NCBI RefSeq assembly: GCF_000759675.1 | Contig: NZ_BAWM01000086.1 | Location: 68,828 to 132,827 of the forward strand | DNA: 64,000 nt | From: Neobacillus niacini | Lineage (GTDB): Bacteria; Bacillota; Bacilli; Bacillales; Cytobacillaceae | Direction: 5' to 3' | In this document: positions 50,267-59,924 of the stretch, piece after piece | How positions within the stretch are numbered: position 1 is the stretch's first letter | Layout: each line of letters starts with the position of its first letter | Translations under genes and position numbers: made by a program | Notes under the pieces: generated by a model | What the model was told of the DNA's origin: nothing | What the model saw: the letters and a program-made list of their open reading frames with translations, nothing else | Database searches by the model: none

Positions 50267-51460
50267 ATGAAATATAATTTTGATGAGATTGTTAATCGTA
50301 GAGGGACCTACTCCATAAAATGGGACGGAGGTCAGATACTTAAAACGATGGGTTTTACTGAAAGATACGATGAAGACACGATCCCATTATTTACTGCCGA
50401 CATGGATTTACCTGTTCCACAGCCCTTGATAGACGCATTACATAAAACCGTTGATCATCGAATTTTTGGTTATTCAGTTTTCCCTGATGAGTATTTTGAA
50501 GCAGTGCAACATTGGTTTAAAAAGAGACACGATTGGGAGTTCCAGAAGGAAGAAATCGTGTATAGTCCAGGGACAGTACATGCATTGAATGTCGCAGTAA
50601 GGGCATTTACACAACCTGGGGATGGAGTCATCATTCAACGACCTGTTTATCCGCCATTTACATCATCTATCAATGCTAACGGAAGAACGCTGCTGAATAA
50701 TGCACTTATTTGTGATGAGGAAGGCAATTATTCGATTGATTTCGAAGACTTTGAAGCGAAGGCTAAAGATGAAAAGACGAAAATGTTCATTTTATGTAAC
50801 CCACATAATCCTACTGGAAGAGTTTTTAATAATGATGAACTCAGAAAATTAGCGGATATATGTGCGAAAAATGATGTGCTGCTAGTAGCTGATGAAATTC
50901 ATGGTGATTTAGTTCGACGTGATCAAACCTTTATTCCAATTGCAAAAGCAGCTCCGGAACACGCTGATAAAATTATCACTTTCACAGCGATTAACAAAAC
51001 CTTTAATGTAGCTGGACTTCATTGTACTAATGTAATTATAACGAATCCAGAGGTAAGGAAAACCTTCAATGGAGTGATGGGAATGCATTTGCCATCCCCA
51101 TTTACTGTTTCAGCACTTATTGCTGTTTACCATGAGGGTGAGGATTGGCTAGAGCAGCTAAAAGAATATATCGATGATACGATGGAATGGGCAGTGGAGT
51201 TTTTAGCTCAAAACATGCCGAAAGTGAAAGTAAGAATACCTGAAGGAACCTACATCATGTGGATGGACTTTAGCGGCTACGGACTATCACCTGAAGAGGT
51301 TCATGATCGAATCTATAACAAAGCAAATGTTTTATTGGAAGATGGAAAAATGTTCGGAGAAGAAGGCTTACACCATCAAAGAATCTGTATTCCATCACCT
51401 AGACCGATGATTAAGGAAGCATTTGAAAGAATAGCTAGAGAGTTTGCAGATCTAAAATAG
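50267..51460 (+). CDS. patB: PatB/MalY-type cystathionine beta-lyase (C-S lyase)
   Basis: 397 aa fold-type I PLP enzyme. The N-terminal signature KYNFDEIVNRRGTYSIKWD is that of PatB. ILCNPHNPTGRVF contains the Asn, VADEIHGDL the PLP-ring Asp, and FTAINKTFNVAGLHCTN the PLP-binding Lys (INKTFN). It cleaves cystathionine or cysteine conjugates to a thiol, pyruvate and ammonia, releasing or recycling sulfur. The place beside the sulfate importer fits a sulfur role. It has its own start region and may be transcribed separately. Confidence 0.92.
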   Translation: MKYNFDEIVNRRGTYSIKWDGGQILKTMGFTERYDEDTIPLFTADMDLPVPQPLIDALHKTVDHRIFGYSVFPDEYFEAVQHWFKKRHDWEFQKEEIVYSPGTVHALNVAVRAFTQPGDGVIIQRPVYPPFTSSINANGRTLLNNALICDEEGNYSIDFEDFEAKAKDEKTKMFILCNPHNPTGRVFNNDELRKLADICAKNDVLLVADEIHGDLVRRDQTFIPIAKAAPEHADKIITFTAINKTFNVAGLHCTNVIITNPEVRKTFNGVMGMHLPSPFTVSALIAVYHEGEDWLEQLKEYIDDTMEWAVEFLAQNMPKVKVRIPEGTYIMWMDFSGYGLSPEEVHDRIYNKANVLLEDGKMFGEEGLHHQRICIPSPRPMIKEAFERIAREFADLK

Positions 51461-51493
51461 GTAGATAAGTTAACTGGATGATTGTGGGGAATA

Positions 51494-51555
51494 CTGGCGT
51501 ATAACGAAAAAAACTGTCGGATAGCACGCGGTTGCTGTCGAATAGCAATATGCTA
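51494..51555. repeat. Three tandem 20-21-bp repeats (CTGTCG-ATAGC type)
   Basis: CTGGCGTATAACGAAAAAAA, then 21-bp units at 51514 (CTGTCGGATAGCACGCGGTT plus G) and 51535 (CTGTCGAATAGCAATATGCT plus A). The layout, CTG-CG every 20-21 bp, parallels the array at 43341. It lies between patB and the sirtuin gene. Confidence 0.6.
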
Positions 51556-51627
51556 GCAGGAAGCTAGTATGCCCTACACCTTGTTTAAATCACTTAAAAA
51601 TGCACTATGTAACATAGGAGTGTTGTT

Positions 51628-52407
51628 ATGGAGAGCAGCATGCTTCAAACCTGCACGAACCTGATAAAAAATGCGAAGAACATTGTCGTTCTTACGGGTG
51701 CAGGTATTAGTACTGAATCGGGAATCAAGGATTTTCGTTCACAAACAGGGATTTATCAGAGGGCACCTGAATATATCCTTTCACTCGATAATTTTTATCA
51801 TAACCCAAAGGGATTTTATCAGTTTGCTTTTGAGAATCTTTACCACCCAGAAGCACTCCCGAATAAAGGACATGAAATCCTGTCCCAATGGGAGAACGAA
51901 GGGAAAGTTAGCTACATAATCACACAAAACATTGATGGACTTCATCAAAAAGCGGGCTCACAAAAGGTAATTGAATTTCATGGGACGATGAAAACCGCTT
52001 CCTGTCAAAACTGTCGAAAAACCTATAAGACTGAAGAAATGATCAACCGACTAAACAGCATAGACGACTTTTATATTTGTAACCATTGCAGTCCTCCTAC
52101 TAAAAAAGATAGATATATCAAACCCGATGTCGTCCTATTTGGAGATAGCGGAGAATGGTTTACCATTGATGGTTTCAATGAAATCATTAACATCATCAAT
52201 CAAGCTGATATACTTTTGGTATTAGGAACGAGTTTGAAGGTTACCCCATTCTCCACATTTCCACAATACAGAAGAGAAGGTACTCCTTTGATTATTATTA
52301 ATAAAGGTGACTCGCCCTATGACATGAGCAAGGATTCATATATCATCCATGACTCGATAGGAGAAACATTGTCTCGAATTTATGAGGATTTGAAAGTAAA
52401 TAAGTAA
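51628..52407 (+). CDS. Sir2-family NAD-dependent protein deacylase (sirtuin)
   Basis: 259 aa. VLTGAGISTESGIKDFRS is the NAD-binding GAG motif, TQNIDGLHQKAGS carries the Gln-Asn-x-Asp, and EFHGTM holds the catalytic His. Four zinc cysteines are in TASCQNCRKTY and YICNHCSPP. KPDVVLFGD and LGTSLKV complete the fold. It removes acetyl or longer acyl groups from protein lysines, yielding O-acyl-ADP-ribose. In B. subtilis the single sirtuin SrtN regulates AcsA. There is no acyl-CoA synthetase next to it here. A terminator follows the stop. Confidence 0.93.
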   Translation: MESSMLQTCTNLIKNAKNIVVLTGAGISTESGIKDFRSQTGIYQRAPEYILSLDNFYHNPKGFYQFAFENLYHPEALPNKGHEILSQWENEGKVSYIITQNIDGLHQKAGSQKVIEFHGTMKTASCQNCRKTYKTEEMINRLNSIDDFYICNHCSPPTKKDRYIKPDVVLFGDSGEWFTIDGFNEIINIINQADILLVLGTSLKVTPFSTFPQYRREGTPLIIINKGDSPYDMSKDSYIIHDSIGETLSRIYEDLKVNK

Positions 52408-52417
52408 AATTTTTTTG

Positions 52418-52446
52418 GTGCCCCCATAATTAAAAGGGGGCTTCTA
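52418..52446 (+). terminator. Terminator after the sirtuin gene
   Basis: GCCCCC and GGGGGC form a stem with a 10-base loop; the tail is CTTCTATG, without a long T-run. Confidence 0.6.
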
Positions 52447-52473
52447 TGTGTTTGTTTAAATTTTCTAAATAGA

Positions 52474-52502
52474 TTGACAATTGAGCGAGAGGAAAATAAA
52501 AT
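52474..52502 (+). promoter_or_regulatory. Promoter of the glycolate operon
   Basis: TTGACA, a 17-bp spacer and TAAAAT. It lies about 80 bp before glcE, and the box GAAACGTTGTTTG is downstream of it, where a repressor could block transcription. Confidence 0.7.
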
Positions 52503-52542
52503 TAAAGAGAAATGGATGGGCAGAATTTTTTACAATAAAATA

Positions 52543-52555
52543 GAAACGTTGTTTG
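52543..52555. promoter_or_regulatory. Candidate IclR operator, glcE copy
   Basis: GAAACGTTGTTTG within TAGAAACG-TGTTTG, matching the box before glcB at 56709 (GAAACGCTGTTTC) in 11 of 13 positions. Confidence 0.5.
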
Positions 52556-52584
52556 TTATTACGCAACAAATGGAGGTGAAGTGA

Positions 52585-53907
52585 TTGATTACTGACGAAA
52601 GTCTATCTGAATTGAAGGTTTTTCTTAAAGAATTAGAAATTAACAAAGAAGATGACTATGAACAACATCCACTTGGGAATTCTGGCAGAGTAACTATTTT
52701 TCCAAAAACAGAACAGGAAATTTCAGCTGTATTAGAATATGCCAATACAAATAAACACTCTGTTTTCATCATGGGAGGCGGAACAAAAAGAGGATATGGC
52801 GGGCTCTTAGAAAAAGCAGACATTCTCTTATCATTAGCTCAATATACTGGAATCGTTGAGCATAATCCTGGAGATATGACATTGACAGTAAAATCGGGTA
52901 CCCCCTTACAAGAAATACAAAACTATTTAGCTCCGTACAATCAAAAAGTCTCACTTGATCCTTTCTTTCCCAATCATGCGACGATTGGAGGGATTATTTC
53001 AGCCAACGATAGTGGACCCAAAAGACTGGGATATGGTTCAGCAAGGGACAATGTTATTGGCCTCACAATGGTCTATCCCGATGGAACCCTAATTCGTTCG
53101 GGTGGAAAAGTGGTAAAAAATGTTGCTGGGTATGATATGAATAAGTTATTTATCGGAGCAATGGGAACTCTTGGGGTTGTATCACAAGTGACCGTAAAGC
53201 TGCGACCCATACCAAAATATGAATCTATTCTTTTTGTATCCTTTTCTGAATGTAATGTTGATGAGATTCGAGCATTTGCTGTCAAGGTGCTTGATTCTAT
53301 GATTGAACCCATCAGCCTCGAGATATTAAACCCCTCCTTAGCTGGGAAATTGACAAATACTAATCAATATACATTGCTTTTTTCGTTTGAAGATGTAAAG
53401 AGCTCAGTACACTATCAAGAAAATGTTATCAGAAGCATAGTCCCTGATAAAACCACCCTAAGACCCCTATCACAAAATGAAGCTAACTCCTTCTGGGATA
53501 AATTTTATCACCAACAACCCAACGGTTTAACAAACGTAGCTACAACAGAAGCAGTTTTAAAAATTGGAGTTATCAACTTAGATGTCATAAAGATTTTACA
53601 AGAAGCAGAGCTAATCGGTGATACTTGTCATGTTTCCATAGAAGCACATGGAGGTTTTGGCACGGGATTATGTCACATATCCATTCGTGGTGCAAATGAT
53701 GATGTAGTTTCTGCGATTAAGCACATCAGAAAAAGTGTTATCCAGCTAGGTGGATATGCCGTTGTAAAACACCTTCCAATCTCCCTTCGCAAGGAAGTAA
53801 ATGTTTGGGGCGAAAAAGCTTCATCTCATTTTCTTTTTGAGGGAATTAAACAAAAAATTGATCACAACCGAATCTTGAACAAGAATCGTTTTGTCGGGGG
53901 GATCTAA
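52585..53907 (+). CDS. glcE: Glycolate oxidase FAD-binding subunit GlcE
   Basis: 440 aa from TTG 52585, with GGAGGTG ahead. FAD-linked oxidase (PCMH/VAO fold): VFIMGGGTKRGYGG and DPFFPNHATIGGIISANDSGPKRLGYGSARDN are the FAD-binding segments, and DGTLIRSGGKVVKNVAGYDMNKLFIGAMGTLGV completes them. The order with the Fe-S subunit and GlcD immediately after shows a three-subunit glycolate dehydrogenase that oxidises glycolate to glyoxylate at the membrane, feeding electrons to quinones. The C-terminal half is less conserved, as usual for GlcE. Confidence 0.92.
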   Translation: MITDESLSELKVFLKELEINKEDDYEQHPLGNSGRVTIFPKTEQEISAVLEYANTNKHSVFIMGGGTKRGYGGLLEKADILLSLAQYTGIVEHNPGDMTLTVKSGTPLQEIQNYLAPYNQKVSLDPFFPNHATIGGIISANDSGPKRLGYGSARDNVIGLTMVYPDGTLIRSGGKVVKNVAGYDMNKLFIGAMGTLGVVSQVTVKLRPIPKYESILFVSFSECNVDEIRAFAVKVLDSMIEPISLEILNPSLAGKLTNTNQYTLLFSFEDVKSSVHYQENVIRSIVPDKTTLRPLSQNEANSFWDKFYHQQPNGLTNVATTEAVLKIGVINLDVIKILQEAELIGDTCHVSIEAHGGFGTGLCHISIRGANDDVVSAIKHIRKSVIQLGGYAVVKHLPISLRKEVNVWGEKASSHFLFEGIKQKIDHNRILNKNRFVGGI

Positions 53908-53908
53908 T

Positions 53909-55270
53909 ATGAGTGTGAAGGAAAGTGAATTAAACCAAGAACCGCCGTGCACATCTTCGCTAGGAAACTATCTATGGAGTGATCCGCCTCAGGAAAAAAA
54001 GTGGGCAGATTGTGTCCATTGTGGTATGTGTTTGGAATCATGTCCTACATATGAACAAAGTGGGGAAGAACAACATTCACCTCGTGGACGTGTCTATCTT
54101 ATAAAAGCAGTGGCAGAAGGAAAGTTGAATGTGGATGAACATTTTGCTGATCCCGTTTTTTCTTGTCTGGATTGTCGTGCCTGTACCACAGCTTGTCCTG
54201 TTGATGTTGATGTTGGTGGGCTCATTGAGGAAGCAAGAGGACAGATCCGTCAAGCGATTCCTCTTAAGGGCTGGAAGGGAGCAGTTAACAAATTCTTCCT
54301 CCATGGTGTGTTCCCTCATCCTAATCGCTTACACACACTTGGCGATCTGTTAAGATTTTACCAGAAAAGCGGTTTGCAAAATGTGGTCCGTAAAACAAAA
54401 CTCATCAACATCATGCCTCAGCATTTAATGGAATTGGAATCGATCATGCCGGAAGTCAAGGGGTCTGTTCGCAAAAATAATCCATCTGTCATAAAGACTA
54501 AAGGTGAAACCAAGAATGAAGTGTCGCTGCTGACTGGCTGTGTGATGGATGTATTCTTTAGCGATATCAATCAGTCCACAATCAATGTTCTAACTAGGAA
54601 TGGAAATGATGTGAGCATTCCGGAAAATCAAACCTGCTGTGGTGCATTGCATGTTCATGCAGGTGATAGAGAGATGGGAAGAAAATTAGCAAAGCAGAAT
54701 ATCATAGCTTTTGAAGATGCAGATAAAGTGATTGTCAATGCAGCTGGCTGCGGGTGCATGATGAAGGAATACTCAGAATTATTCCGTGACGAACCAGAGT
54801 GGGAAGAACGAGCGAAAGTATTCGAAGAGAAGGTAGTGGATATTTCCAAATACTTATACGATACCGGATATGAAAAGCCAAAAGCAATGATCAATACTCG
54901 AATCACCTATCATGACGCTTGTCATTTAGCACATGGGCAGGGTGTAAGGAAGGAACCTCGGGACATTCTGTTGGATATTCCGGGAGTAGAAATGGTTCAC
55001 ATGCCAAATGCAGACCGCTGTTGTGGGAGCGCGGGAATCTATAATATTACCAATCCTGAAATGGCTGATGCCGTTCTTAAAAGTAAAATGAAAAACGTGC
55101 CAGAGGGTGTTGAAATGATTTCTATGGGGAATCCCGGTTGTATGATGCAAATGGCTTTAGGTGTGCAAAAATACGGAAGAAATCAGAAGATTGTTCACAC
55201 GGTTCAGCTTCTTGACTGGGCCTATCAAAAAGAAGAAGGGGATTCGAATGATGTCAGTCATAAGAATTAA
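53909..55270 (+). CDS. glcF: Glycolate oxidase iron-sulfur subunit GlcF
   Basis: 453 aa from ATG 53909, one base after the glcE stop. Two [4Fe-4S] motifs, CVHCGMCLESCPTY and CLDCRACTTACPV, are followed by two CCG domains (TCCGALHVHAG and RCCGSAGIYN, with GCGCM and GCMMQ near them), the heterodisulfide-reductase-like pattern. It passes electrons from the flavin subunits to the membrane acceptor. Its 3' end overlaps glcD by 23 bp, so translation is probably coupled. Confidence 0.94.
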   Translation: MSVKESELNQEPPCTSSLGNYLWSDPPQEKKWADCVHCGMCLESCPTYEQSGEEQHSPRGRVYLIKAVAEGKLNVDEHFADPVFSCLDCRACTTACPVDVDVGGLIEEARGQIRQAIPLKGWKGAVNKFFLHGVFPHPNRLHTLGDLLRFYQKSGLQNVVRKTKLINIMPQHLMELESIMPEVKGSVRKNNPSVIKTKGETKNEVSLLTGCVMDVFFSDINQSTINVLTRNGNDVSIPENQTCCGALHVHAGDREMGRKLAKQNIIAFEDADKVIVNAAGCGCMMKEYSELFRDEPEWEERAKVFEEKVVDISKYLYDTGYEKPKAMINTRITYHDACHLAHGQGVRKEPRDILLDIPGVEMVHMPNADRCCGSAGIYNITNPEMADAVLKSKMKNVPEGVEMISMGNPGCMMQMALGVQKYGRNQKIVHTVQLLDWAYQKEEGDSNDVSHKN

Positions 55271-56696
55271 TACAACTGACAAGCATATAATCCATCTCGC
55301 AGCGATTGTTGGTGGTACTAAATCCATTTTGTATAAAAAAGCAGATTTACTCGCGTATGATTGCGATGGTTTTACGATTCATAAACATTTGCCTAGAGCG
55401 GTCGTCTTTCCAAAAAATACAGAGGAGGTATCCAAACTAGTAAAATATTGCTCTGAACATGGGCTTCCTTTTCTTGCCCGTGGAGCTGGTACTGGTTTAA
55501 GTGGCGGGGCGATTCCTGTTAATGGAGAAGTAATCATCAGCATGGTTCGAATGAAAAAGCTAATTAGTGTTGATCTTGAAAATAGAAGAGCAGTAGTTGA
55601 ACCAGGCTTCGTTAATCTTAAACTAACAAACTCCATTTCTGATAGAGGTTATTATTACGCTCCCGATCCTTCGAGCCAATATTGCTGCACGATTGGAGGG
55701 AATGTAGCAGAAAATGCAGGCGGGGCACATTGTCTAAAATATGGAGTCACCACAAACCATATTCTTGGTCTAGAAGTCGTGCTTCCGAATGGAGATATTA
55801 TTGAGATTGGTAGATATGGTGTTTTGGATGAACCTGGTTACGATCTACTGGGAGTTTTGACTGGTTCTGAAGGAACTCTAGGAATTGTCACGAAAATAAC
55901 CGTTCGAATATTAAAAAATCCAGAAGGAAAACAGACAGTTCTAGCCTATTTCGATAAGGTTGAGGATGGAAGCCAAGCAGTTTCAGATATTATTTCTGCA
56001 GGAATTGTTCCAGCGGCACTGGAAATGATGGACAAAACAGCCATTGAGGCTGTGGAGGCGGCAGCATTCCCTGTCGGACATCCAAAGGATATTGAGGCGG
56101 TTTTACTAATTGAAGTCGACGGGATTACGGCAGGTATTGAGGAACAAATTAACCAAATCTTGGAGGTTTGTAAAAAAAGCAATGTTCGTGAGGTTCGTGC
56201 TGCCAAAGATGAAGAGGAAAGAGGTCGGTGGTGGGCGAATCGTAAAACAGGATTTGGAGCGATGGGTGCCATTTCTCCTGATTATTTAGTACAGGATGGG
56301 GTAATTCCGAGGAGCAAGCTTCCAGAGATACTGCGGAAAATTGCACAGATCAGTGAAGAATCTGGTTTGCGAATCGCGAATATTTTTCATGCAGGAGATG
56401 GAAATCTCCACCCACTCGTTCTATTTGATGCCCGTAAGCCAGGTGAAATCGAAAGAGCATTAGAAGCTGGAAGCGCATGTTTAAAGGCTTGTGCAGAGGT
56501 TGGCGGCACGATAACAGGTGAACATGGCGTAGGAATAGAAAAGCGAGAAGAAATGTGGTTTGTTTTTAAAGAAGAAGAAATTCTTGCGCAAACCAATATT
56601 CGTGAAGTTTTTAATCCTGATAATCTCTTAAATGCCGGAAAACTTTTTCCGACTCCAGGGCGCTGTGTTGAAATTAAAAAAGAAATGAAAGTGTAG
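55248..56696 (+). CDS. glcD: Glycolate oxidase FAD-binding subunit GlcD
   Basis: 482 aa from ATG 55248, which overlaps glcF and has AAGAAGGGG ahead; longer readings upstream run within glcF. FAD motifs are PFLARGAGTGLSGGAIP, DPSSQYCCTIGGNVAENAGG, GYDLLGVLTGSEGTLGI; the C-terminal NIFHAGDGNLHP and EHGVGIEKRE carry the substrate-binding His residues. It is the main catalytic subunit for glycolate, or D-lactate in paralogues; glyoxylate use by the malate synthase encoded next favours glycolate. Confidence 0.94.
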   Translation: MMSVIRINTTDKHIIHLAAIVGGTKSILYKKADLLAYDCDGFTIHKHLPRAVVFPKNTEEVSKLVKYCSEHGLPFLARGAGTGLSGGAIPVNGEVIISMVRMKKLISVDLENRRAVVEPGFVNLKLTNSISDRGYYYAPDPSSQYCCTIGGNVAENAGGAHCLKYGVTTNHILGLEVVLPNGDIIEIGRYGVLDEPGYDLLGVLTGSEGTLGIVTKITVRILKNPEGKQTVLAYFDKVEDGSQAVSDIISAGIVPAALEMMDKTAIEAVEAAAFPVGHPKDIEAVLLIEVDGITAGIEEQINQILEVCKKSNVREVRAAKDEEERGRWWANRKTGFGAMGAISPDYLVQDGVIPRSKLPEILRKIAQISEESGLRIANIFHAGDGNLHPLVLFDARKPGEIERALEAGSACLKACAEVGGTITGEHGVGIEKREEMWFVFKEEEILAQTNIREVFNPDNLLNAGKLFPTPGRCVEIKKEMKV

Positions 56697-56708
56697 TGTC
56701 TATTTATA

Positions 56709-56721
56709 GAAACGCTGTTTC
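56709..56721. promoter_or_regulatory. Candidate IclR operator, glcB copy
   Basis: GAAACGCTGTTTC, a perfect palindrome around three bases, 52 bp before the glcB start. The related box is at 52543 before glcE. Confidence 0.55.
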
Positions 56722-56772
56722 GCCATAATAAACAATATGGCTAATCTTTTAATAATCGGGAGGAATTGTAAG

Positions 56773-58950
56773 ATGATAAACTATATAAAAATAGGAGAAT
56801 TACAGGTAGCCAGTGAATTATTTGATTTTATTAATTCAGAGGCTATCCCAGGCAGCCTAGTGGATCAGGAACAATTTTGGGGAGGTTTTCAAAGAATCAT
56901 CAACGATTTGACTCCAAGAAATAAAGAGTTGCTTGCTAAAAGAGATGAACTCCAAACGAAAATTAATACATGGCACCGGGAAAATAAAGAATTCAAGTTT
57001 GATAGATACAAAGCATTCTTAGATGAAATCGGCTATCTGCAGCCAGAACTGGAGGATTTTAGTATAACAACTGAAGGAGCAGATGATGAAATTGCTTTAA
57101 AAGCAGGTCCTCAATTAGTTGTGCCTGTTGATAATGCCCGCTATGCAATTAATGCAGCAAATGCACGGTGGGGAAGCTTGTACGATGCGTTATACGGTAC
57201 CGATGTTATTAGTGATGAAGGAGGAGCAAAGAACCAAGGTGGTTATAATCCTGTACGTGGGGAGAAAGTAATCGCCTTTGCTAGAGAATTTCTTGATCAA
57301 AGTGTTCCTTTACAGGATGGGTCACATAAAGACGCTTTACGCTATACGATTGACCAAGGAAGTTTGGTGGTTAAGTTACGTAATGGTCATAAAACTCGTT
57401 TACAGAATGAAGAAAAATTTACTGGTTATCAAGGCGATTCTACCCAACCTTCCGCTGTCTTATTGAAAAATAATGATAACTATTTTGAAATTCAGATTGA
57501 CCAAAGCCATCCTATTGGGAAAACGGATGCTGCAGGTGTAAAAGATATTCTCCTAGAATCCGCGCTTACTTCGATTATGGATTGCGAAGACTCTGTGGCA
57601 GCAGTTGATGCGCAGGATAAGGTTCTTGTATATCGCAATTGGTTAGGCTTAAATAAAGGCAATCTAACTGCAACTTTTACAAAAGGAAAGAAAACATTGA
57701 CACGAACACTCAATCCAGACCGCCATTATGTGTCACCTAATGGCAGTGAATTGACCTTGCCTGGACGCGCTTTAATGCTGGTTCGAAATGTCGGTCATCT
57801 AATGAGCAACAATTCAATCCTTGATGGAAAGGGCAATGAGGTTCAAGAGGGAATCATCGATGCTGTTGTTACCTCTCTATGTGCAAAACATTCATTGATA
57901 GGAAATACCTCCCACAAAAATTCAGCAAACGGCTCGATTTATATTGTAAAACCAAAAATGCATGGTCCAGAGGAAGCCGCATTTGCGAATGAGCTTTTTA
58001 ACCGGACTGAGGATTTACTTGAGTTAGATAGAAATACGCTGAAAATTGGTGTTATGGATGAGGAACGTCGTACATCCCTAAATTTAAAAGCGTGTATCCG
58101 TGAAGTTAAGGATCGTATCGTATTCATAAACACTGGATTCCTTGACCGTACGGGCGATGAAATGCACACGTCAATGGAGGCAGGTGCGATGATTCGTAAA
58201 AATGAGATGAAATCCACACTTTGGCTTCAAAGCTATGAAAAATCAAATGTTAACAATGGTCTGTCTACCGGCCTCCAAGGAAGAGCACAAATAGGTAAAG
58301 GAATGTGGGCCATGCCGGATTTGATGAAGGGCATGCTCGAGCAAAAAATAGGACATTTATTAGCTGGAGGAAATACAGCATGGGTTCCATCTCCAACGGC
58401 TGCAACCCTTCACGCTCTGCATTACCATCAAGTAAATGTGAAGGAGGTACAAAATAATCTTATAGGAAACATTACTGATTTACGTGATGATATTTTACAA
58501 ATTCCTGTTGCTGAAAATACGAATTGGAGTCAAGATGAAATCCAATCAGAGCTTGATAATAATGCGCAAGGGATACTTGGCTATGTCGTAAGGTGGGTAG
58601 AGCAGGGAATCGGATGCTCAAAGGTACCTGATATTAATAATATTGCACTTATGGAAGATAGAGCCACTCTTCGTATTTCCAGTCAACATGTTGCTAACTG
58701 GCTGCACCATGGAATTTGCACGAAGGAACAAGTGATAGAAACAATGGAACGAATGGCTAAAGTAGTGGATGAACAAAATGCTGGGGATCCAGCATACAGA
58801 CCGATGGCTCCGGAATTTGATCAATCTGTTGCCTTCCAGGCTGCGTGTGATCTAGTATTTAAGGGCTATGACCAGCCTAGTGGATATACTGAACCAATCT
58901 TGCATAGCCGCCGTCTTGAAGCGAAAGCAAAACATTCAGTTAGATCCTAA
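56773..58950 (+). CDS. glcB: Malate synthase G
   Basis: 725 aa from ATG 56773, behind GGGAGG. The length is that of malate synthase G, not the short A form. IMDCEDSVAAVDAQDKV, VYRNWLGLNKGNL and FINTGFLDRTGDEMHTSM are landmarks of the TIM barrel with the Mg2+-binding Glu/Asp and catalytic Arg; the C-terminal HRRLEAK-like end (LHSRRLEAKAK) is normal. It condenses glyoxylate and acetyl-CoA to malate, which closes the use of glycolate as carbon source started by GlcDEF. It may have its own operator box. Confidence 0.95.
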   Translation: MINYIKIGELQVASELFDFINSEAIPGSLVDQEQFWGGFQRIINDLTPRNKELLAKRDELQTKINTWHRENKEFKFDRYKAFLDEIGYLQPELEDFSITTEGADDEIALKAGPQLVVPVDNARYAINAANARWGSLYDALYGTDVISDEGGAKNQGGYNPVRGEKVIAFAREFLDQSVPLQDGSHKDALRYTIDQGSLVVKLRNGHKTRLQNEEKFTGYQGDSTQPSAVLLKNNDNYFEIQIDQSHPIGKTDAAGVKDILLESALTSIMDCEDSVAAVDAQDKVLVYRNWLGLNKGNLTATFTKGKKTLTRTLNPDRHYVSPNGSELTLPGRALMLVRNVGHLMSNNSILDGKGNEVQEGIIDAVVTSLCAKHSLIGNTSHKNSANGSIYIVKPKMHGPEEAAFANELFNRTEDLLELDRNTLKIGVMDEERRTSLNLKACIREVKDRIVFINTGFLDRTGDEMHTSMEAGAMIRKNEMKSTLWLQSYEKSNVNNGLSTGLQGRAQIGKGMWAMPDLMKGMLEQKIGHLLAGGNTAWVPSPTAATLHALHYHQVNVKEVQNNLIGNITDLRDDILQIPVAENTNWSQDEIQSELDNNAQGILGYVVRWVEQGIGCSKVPDINNIALMEDRATLRISSQHVANWLHHGICTKEQVIETMERMAKVVDEQNAGDPAYRPMAPEFDQSVAFQAACDLVFKGYDQPSGYTEPILHSRRLEAKAKHSVRS

Positions 58951-58963
58951 TTAATGATGTGGT

Positions 58964-58993
58964 CAGGGCATTTCATTATAAAAAAATGCCCTG
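58964..58993 (+). terminator. Hairpin after glcB
   Basis: CAGGGCATTT and AAATGCCCTG form a perfect 10-bp stem. There is no T-run, so it may act as an mRNA-stabilising or partial terminator before the IclR gene. Confidence 0.5.
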
Positions 58994-59011
58994 TCAAAGA
59001 GGTGAGCAAGG

Positions 59012-59779
59012 TTGCAAAGAGAAAATGTGGTAAAGTCGGTAAGCAGGGCACTTGATATTATTGCACTAGTGGGAATGAAAAAAGGCGGGCTGGGTGTTAC
59101 GGAAATTGCAAACCAAATCGATATCAATAAAAGCTCTGTTTTTAGAACACTTTCCACACTTGTTCAATATGGCTATATCGAACAGGATCGTGAAACAGGG
59201 AAATACAAGCTTGGCTATAAGTTTCTTGATATTAGCTCGAAGCTGTTAGAATCAATTGATTTAAGGACTGAAGCGAAACCATTTCTCCAAGAGCTAGAAA
59301 ATAAGACGAATGAAGTCATTCATTTAGTTGTCTATGACCAAGGAGAAGTAGTCTATATTGAGAAATTAGAAGGAACTGAAACATTAAGAACCCATTCAAA
59401 GGTTGGAAAAAGAGCTCCGATGCATTGCACGTCCGTAGGGAAAGCGATTCTATCCCATTTATCTGAAAATGATGTTATTGCGATTCTTGACCGAAAAGGT
59501 ATGCCTTATCATACAGACAATACTATTACTTCGATAGAAGCAATCCTTCAAGAGTTAAAACAAATACGACTAAGGGGTTATGCTTTAGACTTAGAAGAAA
59601 ATGAATATGGTATTACCTGTATAGCTGCACCCGTTTTTGATCATCTAGGTAATGTGGTTGCAGCTGTCAGTATTTCAGGACCGACCACACGGATGACCAC
59701 TGAACGGTTGAATCAACTCGGTCCCATTATGATAGAAACAAGCCAGCAGATATCAGCGAGATTAGGACATGTTAGATAA
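59012..59779 (+). CDS. IclR-family transcriptional regulator of the glycolate genes
   Basis: 255 aa from TTG 59012, behind GAGGTG. The N-terminal winged helix (about 5-65: VSRALDIIALVGMKKGGLGVTEIANQIDINKSSVFRTLSTL) and the C-terminal GAF-like IclR effector domain (KVGKRAPMHCTSVGKAILSHL, then GYALDLEENEYGITCIAAPVFD) are both complete. Position at the end of the operon suggests it senses glyoxylate or glycolate, as related IclR regulators do. The likely targets are the palindromes at 52543 and 56709. It would act as repressor or activator of these units. Confidence 0.92.
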   Translation: MQRENVVKSVSRALDIIALVGMKKGGLGVTEIANQIDINKSSVFRTLSTLVQYGYIEQDRETGKYKLGYKFLDISSKLLESIDLRTEAKPFLQELENKTNEVIHLVVYDQGEVVYIEKLEGTETLRTHSKVGKRAPMHCTSVGKAILSHLSENDVIAILDRKGMPYHTDNTITSIEAILQELKQIRLRGYALDLEENEYGITCIAAPVFDHLGNVVAAVSISGPTTRMTTERLNQLGPIMIETSQQISARLGHVR

Positions 59780-59924
59780 AAAACGGGTTAGAAATGGGAT
59801 AAATAGTCGTTTTAGTTGAAAAGTTTCAAGTCACCATCAAGTTAGGAATGTGAATCCCGTTCAAGGTGAAAAACTAGGCGAGAGGGAATCAGAAAAGGCA
59901 TTTAATTCTCGTTCTAAACTAAAG

